Shown piece after piece: positions 1 to 4,887 of a DNA stretch of 7,051 nucleotides. The notes beneath the pieces were generated by a model that was not told where the DNA came from, made no database searches, and saw nothing but the letters and a program-made list of their open reading frames with translations. Origin of the DNA: JBKHXU01 sp046565865. Lineage in GTDB: Bacteria; Pseudomonadota; Gammaproteobacteria; Acidiferrobacterales; Sulfurifustaceae. The position numbers and the translations under genes are program-made. The stretch is taken from positions 1-7,051 of the forward strand of contig JBKHXU010000164.1 in the NCBI GenBank assembly GCA_046565865.1, written 5' to 3'. Within the stretch, counting starts at the first letter, position 1; every line of letters begins with the position of its first letter.

Positions 1-125
1 TACTCGATGCGATGGCGCAACTGATGCGCGAACTGCGCGTGGATCAGCGGCGACTTGCTGTGCGCCACCGGGTTGCCCATGACGCAATAGCGCTCGGCGG
101 CGGCGAACTCGAACGGATCGGCCAT
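1..125 (-). CDS. aroE: Shikimate dehydrogenase, N-terminal fragment
   Basis: AroE reduces 3-dehydroshikimate to shikimate with NADPH in the cytoplasmic shikimate pathway leading to chorismate. Only the first 41 codons are in the window; the gene runs off the left edge. The visible part carries the family's N-terminal signature GNPVAHSKSP (residues 17-26), whose two serines (S23, S25) match the shikimate-binding Ser14 and Ser16 of E. coli AroE, followed by the typical LIHAQFA helix. Two ATG codons stand in tandem (starts at 128 and 125). I chose 125 because an AGG lies 6 bases upstream of it; the start at 128 would make an ATGA overlap with the preceding DUF486 gene. Either way the two genes touch, so aroE is probably the last visible member of the minus-strand operon headed by ubiC. 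The identification rests on a short but very characteristic segment. Confidence 0.86.
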   Translation of the reverse strand, partial: MADPFEFAAAERYCVMGNPVAHSKSPLIHAQFAHQLRHRIE

Positions 126-472
126 CATCCACCTGCCGGCGCCGGCGCGCGGAACATGAAGTACGCGGCGCCGACCAAACACAACGCCGCCCACAAATAG
201 TCCAATCGCAGCGGCTCTTTCATGTACCACAGCGCGAACGGCACGAACACGGTGAGGGCGATGATCTCCTGCATGATCTTCAACTGCCCGAGATCGAACT
301 GGCCGTAGCCGGCACGGTTGGCCGGCACCTGGAGTAAGTACTCGAACAGGGCGATGCCCCAGCTCACGAGCGCGGCGATGAGCCATGGCTTATCGCGCAG
401 GTCCTTGAGGTGGGCGTACCACGCAAACGTCATGAAGACGTTAGATAGCGAGAGCAGAATGATGGTTTTCAT
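125..472 (-). CDS. DUF486/DMT-family small membrane protein
   Basis: This 115-residue protein is almost entirely hydrophobic, with about four predicted membrane segments (roughly residues 2-20, 30-49, 68-84 and 91-108). It matches the DUF486 family (small DMT-superfamily-like proteins) in its conserved stretches: an MKTIILLSLSNVFMTFAWY-like start, SWGIALFEY (37-45), QVPANRAGY (48-56) and FDLGQLKIMQEIIAL (59-73). The family resembles half-size drug/metabolite transporters, but I know of no assigned substrate, so transport is inference only. The full family length is present. The start at 472 is fixed by the family N-terminus; a longer upstream open frame is the shadow of the hydrolase gene. 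No good Shine-Dalgarno is visible: the leader instead contains a GC hairpin and a T-run that ends at the start codon. The stop codon overlaps the aroE start. Confidence 0.88.
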   Translation of the reverse strand: MKTIILLSLSNVFMTFAWYAHLKDLRDKPWLIAALVSWGIALFEYLLQVPANRAGYGQFDLGQLKIMQEIIALTVFVPFALWYMKEPLRLDYLWAALCLVGAAYFMFRAPAPAGG

Positions 473-495
473 AAAAAGGCTCGCTCGGTGCGAGC
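473..495 (-). terminator. Terminator-like hairpin between hydrolase and DUF486 genes
   Basis: On the minus strand GCTCGC, a 5-base loop and GCGAGC form a 6-bp GC-rich stem (479-484 with 490-495). One C and five T residues follow (473-477), running straight into the DUF486 start codon. This is the layout of a short intrinsic terminator placed 20 bases past the hydrolase stop codon. Because it also covers the ribosome-binding region of the next gene, it could act as an attenuator or simply lower expression of DUF486 and aroE. The stem is short and the T-run only five bases, so it may be weak or leaky. Confidence 0.45.
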
Positions 496-515
496 GGATT
501 CTAGCAGGACTACGG

Positions 516-1214
516 CTAGTGGGGCGGCAAGAGCGGCGCGAAGTGCTCCGTGATGGCAGCGCGCAGCTCGTGCAGGCGCTGATGAAAAAAGTGCCCGGCG
601 TCGGGAAAGGCGACGAGCGTGGGCGGCGGCGTCTGCCGTGCGGCCCACTCGCGCACGGCGGGCGCTGGCACGATCTCGTCGCGCTCGCCCTGGAATAGGA
701 ACCACGGCACGCGCGGTGTCGCGAGTTGGCTGAAATCGTAGAGGTGAACGGCCGGCGCGATGGTGAGTAATCCGGCAAGCGGGAACAACGCGGCCGCGCG
801 CAGAGCGACGTACGCACCGAACGAAAAGCCGGCGAGGAAAATCGCATCGTTTGGCCGGCGCGCGCGCAGCCAGCTCAGCACCGCGAGCGCGTCGTCGGTC
901 TCGCCGACACCGTTGGCGTACGTGCCGGCGCTCTTGCCGACACCGCGAAAGTTAAAGCGCACGCTGCGCGCGCCGAGCTCGGTAAAGCTACGCGCCACCG
1001 TGTGTACGACTTTATTTTGCAACGTGCCGCCGTGCAGCGAATGCGGATGCAACACCACCACGCTCGCCGGTCGTTCCGACTCGGGCGCGGGGCACGCGGC
1101 CACCGCTTCGAGCGGCCCCGCCGGGCCGGCGATCAGGAACGGCGCCGGTCCGCAGGGAAACGTCGGCGATCCGTCAGATGGCAACGGTTGCGATGTACGC
1201 CAGGTAGCACCCAC
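516..1214 (-). CDS. Alpha/beta hydrolase, COG2945-like
   Basis: A small cytoplasmic serine hydrolase (232 residues from the longest start) of the kind annotated as alpha/beta superfamily hydrolase. The fold's signature parts are in order: HPHSLHGGTLQNK (56-68), the usual oxyanion-side motif of this family; FNFRGVGKSAG (88-97 region); the nucleophile elbow GFSFG with Ser131; the acid in GERDE (Asp179); and the catalytic His208 in DAGHFF. The triad is therefore complete. No signal peptide is seen and the substrate is unknown; esterase activity is a family-level guess. The start is uncertain. GTG at 1214 gives a 41-base overlap with the antiporter gene, and a TTG at 1184 would shorten it. The family-like sequence only begins around FLIAGPAGPLEA (26-37), and no convincing Shine-Dalgarno supports either choice. 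It ends with TAG, followed by the hairpin at 473-495. Confidence 0.88.
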   Translation of the reverse strand: MGATWRTSQPLPSDGSPTFPCGPAPFLIAGPAGPLEAVAACPAPESERPASVVVLHPHSLHGGTLQNKVVHTVARSFTELGARSVRFNFRGVGKSAGTYANGVGETDDALAVLSWLRARRPNDAIFLAGFSFGAYVALRAAALFPLAGLLTIAPAVHLYDFSQLATPRVPWFLFQGERDEIVPAPAVREWAARQTPPPTLVAFPDAGHFFHQRLHELRAAITEHFAPLLPPH

Positions 1215-2187
1215 CGTTGAACAGCAGGTGCCACGGTCGCAACACCCCTCGGCGCATCATGAGGTAGAGATAAACGCTGGCTAACAGCGTAAGGATCAGC
1301 ACCCAGATGACCTCGGGGCGCGCCTCCCACGGCGTCAGCATGATACCGATCGCCGGCAGCAGGCTGCCTTGAAACACCATCGCCCCGGTCACGTTGCCGA
1401 ACGCGAGCGTGTCGCGCCGGCGCCGGATCCAGAGCACGCTGTTGACCTTCTCCGGCAGCTCGGTCGCGATCGGGATGATGAGCAGCGACAGCACCAGCGC
1501 CGACACCCCGAGCAGCTCGGACAAACCCTCGACGCCGTGCACAAACCCATGCGCACCGGCGAAGATGAGACCGAACGCCGCCGCCAGTTGAAACAGCACC
1601 AGCCCGAGGTTTTCCCTCAGACGCAGCCCGCGGAGCATCTGTACCAGGTACAGCGGGTGGTCGGCCGCGGTCGCGTGCCCCTCGTCGACGAGTTTCGCCG
1701 ACGCGCGGATCGTCAACATGAGATAGATGAAGTAGATCGCGACCAGCGCCAAGGCGATCGCGACGCGCACTTCGCCGAATTCGTGGGGGACAAAGATGGC
1801 GAGCGCACTCAAACCGAACGCGAGCAGGAACCAGTGCAGGTCGCGCGCGAGGCCGGTGCGTTCGGGCTTGAGCTCGCCGCCCCATCCGCGCTTGTGCGCG
1901 GCGAAGATACCCATCAGAAAAAGCGCGATGGTCGACAACATGAGCGGCGCACCGAGGATTGCGCCCACGCCCACCTCTTCGCGCACCGCCTGGGTACTGG
2001 CGCTCGAAAAAATGGCCACGATCGGCACCATGGTCTCGGGCATGGCGGTGCCGACGGCGGCAAAGATGGAACCGGTGACGCCTTCGGAAATTTTGAGACG
2101 CTCGCCCAGGTGTTCGAGCGCGTTGGTAAAACCTTCGGCGCCGATGAGGATGACTACCAGCGCCCCGAACAGGAAGACGAAGTCCAT
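1174..2187 (-). CDS. CaCA-family sodium:calcium antiporter-like membrane protein
   Basis: This 337-residue inner-membrane protein has the CaCA layout: about ten membrane segments in two inverted halves, each with an alpha repeat. Repeat 1 is GSIFAAVGTAMPETMVPI (39-56) and repeat 2 is IPIATELPEKVNSVLW (238-253), followed by FGNVTGAMVFQG (263-274). Both glutamates matching the ion-binding acids of the Methanocaldococcus exchanger are kept (E51 and E246). The partner segments are divergent: the usual GSN-x-F-N/D motifs read GAPLML (79-84) and GAMVFQ (268-273), so several polar ligands are replaced. Cation/proton or Na+/Ca2+ exchange is a reasonable family call, but ion selectivity cannot be inferred. 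The length is normal (E. coli YrbG is about 325). The start is 3 bases past the GST stop, with a GGAG about 12 bases upstream. The 3' end overlaps the hydrolase start. Confidence 0.87.
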   Translation of the reverse strand: MDFVFLFGALVVILIGAEGFTNALEHLGERLKISEGVTGSIFAAVGTAMPETMVPIVAIFSSASTQAVREEVGVGAILGAPLMLSTIALFLMGIFAAHKRGWGGELKPERTGLARDLHWFLLAFGLSALAIFVPHEFGEVRVAIALALVAIYFIYLMLTIRASAKLVDEGHATAADHPLYLVQMLRGLRLRENLGLVLFQLAAAFGLIFAGAHGFVHGVEGLSELLGVSALVLSLLIIPIATELPEKVNSVLWIRRRRDTLAFGNVTGAMVFQGSLLPAIGIMLTPWEARPEVIWVLILTLLASVYLYLMMRRGVLRPWHLLFNGGCYLAYIATVAI

Positions 2188-2190
2188 GAG

Positions 2191-2805
2191 TTAACGCCGC
2201 TCCATGCCGGGCGCCATGGTCTCGCGGAACGACGGCCGATCGTTGATCGTCGCAAGCCAGCGGCCGAGTGCGGCGTGCTTGTCGCGCCACGGATGCGCGT
2301 AGCGGAAGTCGAGGTAATCCAACGCCACCGCGAGGGACAGATCGGCGTAGCCGAACTTGTCGCCAACCAGGAACGAGCGTCCGGCAACGAGGCCGCTCGC
2401 GTAGTCCAGGGCACGTGCAATCTTCTGTTCCTGGCGCGCGATGACCTCGAGCGACTTCTGCGCTTCGGCACGGCGCGACTCGAGCAGGCGCGCCACGGTC
2501 GCATCGAGCATGCCCTGCGCCAGCGCGTGTACCGACAGCGCCTGCCAGCGCGGCTCGCCGCTCGCGGGAATCAGCGCCGGCGACTTTAAGCTGTCGAGGT
2601 ATTCGCAGATCAGCGGCGAGTCGAACAAAATTTTGCCGTCGTCGCGTTCGAACACCGGCACCTTGCCGAGCGGGTTCAGTTTTGGCACCGGGCTGTCGGC
2701 GCCCCACGCGTCCGCCACCACGAACTCGCAATGGATTCCCTTTTCGAGCGCAAGGATGCGCACCTTGCGCACGTAGGGCGACGTCACCGAACCGTAGACC
2801 TTCAT
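2191..2805 (-). CDS. Glutathione S-transferase family protein, YibF-like
   Basis: A 204-residue cytoplasmic protein of the glutathione S-transferase superfamily, closest in my reading to E. coli YibF. The N-terminal thioredoxin-like domain (about 1-78) has GSVTSPYVRK with Ser9 at the usual catalytic or glutathione-activating position, NPLGKVPVF with the cis-proline P50, and FDSPLICEYL with D62-S63 that binds the glutathione gamma-glutamyl group. The helical C-terminal domain (about 85-204) contains the N-capping-type segment FGYADLSLAVAL (151-162). The substrate is unknown; YibF-type proteins have no firmly assigned reaction that I can name. The ATG overlaps the ubiA TGA as ATGA, with a GGAG (2814-2817 on the complement) 8 bases upstream, so the start is well supported and translation is probably coupled to ubiA. 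The antiporter gene follows after 3 bases. Confidence 0.92.
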   Translation of the reverse strand: MKVYGSVTSPYVRKVRILALEKGIHCEFVVADAWGADSPVPKLNPLGKVPVFERDDGKILFDSPLICEYLDSLKSPALIPASGEPRWQALSVHALAQGMLDATVARLLESRRAEAQKSLEVIARQEQKIARALDYASGLVAGRSFLVGDKFGYADLSLAVALDYLDFRYAHPWRDKHAALGRWLATINDRPSFRETMAPGMERR

Positions 2806-3731
2806 GTCGAACGCTCCAAAGCCAAACCGGCGGCGAGGCCAGCGTAGACGACCGCGCCGAACCAGTTGTTGTTGAGAAACGCCTGAAAGCACCGCTCGCG
2901 CCGGCGATCGCGAATGAGCCATTGCTGATAGAGCGCAATCAACGCCGCGGCCGCGAGGCCGACATAATACAGCAAGGGCGCCGCCGCCATGATTCCCGCG
3001 ATCCAAAGCAGGAGAAGCGTCAGCGCGTGCGCGATGCCGATGAACACGCGGTCGTAGCGCCCAAAAAGTATCGCCGTCGATTTGACGCCGATGCGCACAT
3101 CATCGTCGCGATCGACCATGGCATACGCAGTGTCATAGGCCACGGCCCAGAAAATATTCGCGGCGAACAACACCCAGGCGAGCGCGGGCACCGCGCCGGT
3201 CTGCGCCGCGAATGCAAGCGGGATGCCCCAGCCGAACGCGGCGCCGAGATAAAACTGCGGCAGATGCGTGAAGCGCTTGAAGAAGGGATAGCTCGCGGCG
3301 AGCACGGCGCCGACGACGGAGAGCGCAATCGTGAGCCAGTTGAGCAGCCACACCAGCGCGAACGCGATCAGGCTCAAGACCGCGAACAGTATCAGCGCCT
3401 CGCGCGGGCTCACGCGCCCGGCGGCGAGCGGCCGATCGCGCGTGCGCGCCACGTGCGGATCGAACTCGCGATCGGCGTAGTCGTTCACCACGCATCCGGC
3501 GGAGCGCATAAGTACGATGCCGAGCAGGAACACGACCAGCACACGCGTATTCGGCACGCCGCGCGCGGCGAACCACAGCGCCCATAGCGTCGGCCACGCG
3601 AGCAGCAGGATACCGATCGGCCGATGCAGGCGCATGAGCAGCGCGTAGTCTTTGACACGCCTCCACCCTAACCCTCCCCCGCGGCGCGGGGGAGGGGATG
3701 GGAGGGGGCTACGTCTCATCGCGGCAGTCAT
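2802..3731 (-). CDS. ubiA: 4-hydroxybenzoate polyprenyltransferase
   Basis: UbiA attaches the polyprenyl chain to 4-hydroxybenzoate in the inner membrane, the step after UbiC in ubiquinone synthesis. The protein (309 residues from this start; E. coli has 290) shows both Asp-rich catalytic motifs: NDYADREFD (83-91) and YDTAYAMVDRDDD (199-211), plus the typical MRLHRPIG (33-40), RSAGCVVNDYAD and FGRYDR segments and many membrane helices. The core matches E. coli UbiA nearly throughout. The N-terminus is odd: residues about 8-25 are encoded by a GC-rich palindromic repeat (3661-3709) and are Pro/Gly/Arg-rich. I chose ATG 3731 because the VKDYALL segment just before MRLHRPIG also looks family-like and no ATG, GTG or TTG lies in frame between the repeat and that segment. 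ATG 3719 or the internal ATG at MRLHRPIG (residue 33) remain possible. No clear Shine-Dalgarno precedes 3731; a TGA in the ubiC frame abuts it. Confidence 0.95.
   Translation of the reverse strand: MTAAMRRSPLPSPPPRRGGGLGWRRVKDYALLMRLHRPIGILLLAWPTLWALWFAARGVPNTRVLVVFLLGIVLMRSAGCVVNDYADREFDPHVARTRDRPLAAGRVSPREALILFAVLSLIAFALVWLLNWLTIALSVVGAVLAASYPFFKRFTHLPQFYLGAAFGWGIPLAFAAQTGAVPALAWVLFAANIFWAVAYDTAYAMVDRDDDVRIGVKSTAILFGRYDRVFIGIAHALTLLLLWIAGIMAAAPLLYYVGLAAAALIALYQQWLIRDRRRERCFQAFLNNNWFGAVVYAGLAAGLALERST
3661..3709. repeat. GC-rich palindromic repeat inside the ubiA 5' region
   Basis: A perfect 11-bp inverted repeat (CCCTCCCCCGC at 3672-3682 and GCGGGGGAGGG at 3686-3696, with a 3-base loop) is flanked by further CCCTAACCC-like and GGGAGGGGG-like runs. 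From general knowledge, this composition resembles dispersed palindromic elements that are common between genes in beta- and gammaproteobacteria and that often translate as Pro-Ser-Pro and Gly-rich nonsense. It occurs once in this window, so its repeated nature in the genome is inferred. Here it is in frame with ubiA and adds about 17 codons. The stem should be very stable in the mRNA and could impede translation from ATG 3731. Confidence 0.7.
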
Positions 3732-3785
3732 TCAGCGATGCCAGCGCTCAGCACCCGGATGCGCCGGCACGCCCGGCAGAAATAC
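3732..3785 (-). other. In-frame remnant of the ubiC C-terminus after the TAG
   Basis: Directly after the ubiC TAG, the same frame continues for 17 sense codons as VFLPGVPAHPGAERWHR, then TGA at 3734-3732. The first residues match the family ending (E. coli UbiC ends TELFLPASPLY). That makes this the lost C-terminal tail, still free of damage apart from the TAG. The TGA is immediately followed by the ubiA ATG (TGAATG), the kind of junction expected for coupled genes. Confidence 0.75.
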
Positions 3786-4313
3786 CTAAGTCACGAGCAG
3801 CGGCTGACCGCGCAACACGAAGCGCGCGCGCCGTCCCCAGAGTGCGGGCGGCGGCGTACGCACGGCGCGCACGGCGCGCGGATACAGCGAGTCGCGCGGC
3901 GTAATGCAGGCAATCTCGAATTCACCGCGCTCGGTGTTGGGATCGGCGAACAACATCGCGCCAAGGGAGCGCGACTTCAAATGCGCCAAGCGCCGGTTGG
4001 CCCCGGAGAGCGTGCTCGGCGGGATCACCGTGCGCGCATACACCCAGCGTTGTTCACCGCAGCGCAGATGCACCTCGCGCACGAGCGCGTAACGCTCGGG
4101 GGAAAGATCCAGCGCGAACGCCTCGTTGGGCATCGGCGCGCGCCAGCCTTGGGCGACGACCTCGACCCGAAACGCGCCGGCGCACACGCCGATCAGTCGT
4201 TGGGTCAGCGACGCGGTGTCGACCAACCACGGGCGCACCGACATCGGCACCTCGGCCTTCGACACGCGGCGCCACGGGCGCCATAGAGGTTCAACGAGAT
4301 TGGATATCGGCAT
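3786..4313 (-). CDS. ubiC: Chorismate lyase, stopped early at the active-site Glu codon
   Basis: UbiC splits chorismate into 4-hydroxybenzoate and pyruvate, the first committed step of ubiquinone synthesis, in the cytoplasm. The frame gives 175 residues. Family marks are clear: RPWLVDTASLTQRL (27-40), LVREVHLRC (77-85) with R79 matching the product-binding Arg of E. coli, ARTVIPPSTLSG (93-104), and LWGRRARFVLRGQPLLVT (158-175). It then stops at TAG. E. coli continues PLLLTELFLPASPLY, and the residue at the TAG position is the conserved glutamate (Glu155 in crystal numbering) that lines the active site. The expected codon GAG differs from TAG by one base. As written, the protein lacks this glutamate and the last strand, so it may be inactive, dependent on readthrough, or a sequencing error. 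The start at 4313 fits the family N-terminus. The gene heads the minus-strand operon. Confidence 0.88.
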   Translation of the reverse strand: MPISNLVEPLWRPWRRVSKAEVPMSVRPWLVDTASLTQRLIGVCAGAFRVEVVAQGWRAPMPNEAFALDLSPERYALVREVHLRCGEQRWVYARTVIPPSTLSGANRRLAHLKSRSLGAMLFADPNTERGEFEIACITPRDSLYPRAVRAVRTPPPALWGRRARFVLRGQPLLVT

Positions 4314-4342
4314 CGTCCGTTCGCTAGACGCAAAGGCGGTCG

Positions 4343-4370
4343 ATGCTATCAGAATCGAGGGAACGGTCGA
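4343..4370 (-). promoter_or_regulatory. Putative sigma-70 promoter for the ubiC operon
   Basis: Reading the minus strand, TCGACC (4370-4365, 4 of 6 to TTGACA) is followed after 16 bases by TAGCAT (4348-4343, 4 of 6 to TATAAT), preceded by TG one base upstream as in an extended -10. Transcription would start roughly 25 bases before the ubiC ATG at 4313. The match is modest and rests on pattern only. Confidence 0.35.
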
Positions 4371-4490
4371 GTTTATCGGCGCATGGTAGGCTTACAGTGG
4401 CCCGAACGGGAGGGATGGTTAGAAACAGCGTTTTGTAATGTGGCCGATGCGAGGCCTAGTCTTCGGTCGGGTCACAACCGGGCGCGGCCG

Positions 4491-4520
4491 CTGTCGCTTT
4501 GCAGGCCAGCCGCCTAAAAT
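4491..4520 (+). promoter_or_regulatory. Putative sigma-70 promoter for cutA-dsbD
   Basis: TAAAAT at 4515-4520 matches 5 of 6 bases of the -10 consensus and stands out in GC-rich DNA. The only -35 candidate at proper spacing (CTGTCG, 4491-4496, 18 bases upstream) is poor. The resulting leader would be about 28 bases and include the GAGGA ribosome-binding site of cutA. I see no operator palindrome around it. Confidence 0.35.
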
Positions 4521-4545
4521 CGCGGCCCTTTTGTGTAAACCCGCC

Positions 4546-4550
4546 GAGGA
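4546..4550 (+). promoter_or_regulatory. Ribosome binding site of cutA
   Basis: GAGGA lies 4 bases before ATG 4555. It decides the start of cutA over a GTG at 4438 that opens a longer frame with a non-family, Arg/Gly-rich N-terminus. Confidence 0.7.
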
Positions 4551-4554
4551 ACCC

Positions 4555-4887
4555 ATGGACGCCGTGCTGCCGTATCGGTTGGTACTGACAACCTGCCCCA
4601 ATACGGAGGTCGCGAGCCGCATCGCCCAGGCCTTAGTAAAGGAACGGCTGGCAGCCTGTGTCAACGTGCTACCGGCAATGCAGTCGGTGTATCGCTGGCG
4701 CGGGAACCTCGAGTCGGCCAGCGAGCACTTGCTTCTCATCAAGATACGGGCCGACAACTATGCCGCGGTCGAGGAGCGAATTCGCGCGCTGCATTCATAC
4801 GAACTTCCCGAGGTCATCGCGGTCCCACTTGTCGGCGGGCTGGCCGCCTACCTCGCCTGGATCGACAACCCGGATACCACTTCATGA
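4555..4887 (+). CDS. cutA: Divalent cation tolerance protein CutA
   Basis: CutA is a small trimeric protein with a ferredoxin-like fold. In E. coli it was linked to copper and other divalent-metal tolerance, but its exact biochemical role is unsettled. The 110-residue protein shows all family marks: LVLTTCPN (9-16), the strongly conserved KERLAACVN (29-37), SVYRWRG (44-50), EHLLLIKI (57-64), and LHSYELPEVIAVPL (79-92). The cysteines C14 and C35 and the histidine H80, candidates for metal binding in the family, are kept. The length is typical, and the start is set by a GAGGA 4 bases upstream. The TGA overlaps the ATG of dsbD (ATGA). The same gene order is found in E. coli, where dsbD was once called cutA2, so co-transcription is expected. 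Confidence 0.95.
   Translation: MDAVLPYRLVLTTCPNTEVASRIAQALVKERLAACVNVLPAMQSVYRWRGNLESASEHLLLIKIRADNYAAVEERIRALHSYELPEVIAVPLVGGLAAYLAWIDNPDTTS

Noticed and set aside
12..200. 62-codon plus-strand frame at the left edge
   Set aside because: Antisense to the aroE start and the DUF486 end, both of which have clear family signatures.
1369..2589. 406-codon open frame on the plus strand
   Set aside because: It lies antisense to the antiporter and GST genes, is rich in Arg, His, Gln and Glu with no recognisable motif, and is the usual mirror frame of GC-rich coding DNA.
1133..2938. 601-codon open frame on the minus strand
   Set aside because: It crosses four well-identified genes in another frame and is extremely Arg/Ala-rich; the conserved proteins explain the DNA.
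2682..3587. 301-codon plus-strand frame opposite GST and ubiA
   Set aside because: Antisense shadow with low-complexity Arg/Glu/His composition and no ribosome-binding site that stands out.
3786..3788. TAG read as a reassigned sense codon in the whole genome
   Set aside because: The hydrolase gene ends with TAG at 516-518 right after its normal-length C-terminus, so TAG works as a stop here; rare suppression at ubiC is still possible.
4434..4439. TGTAAT as a second -10 box for cutA
   Set aside because: No -35-like hexamer stands 16-18 bases upstream (AGGGAT), and it is farther from the gene than TAAAAT at 4515.
4438..4554. N-terminal extension of cutA from GTG 4438
   Set aside because: The extra 39 residues are not family-like, overlap the best -10 element, and ATG 4555 has a GAGGA site and the standard CutA length.
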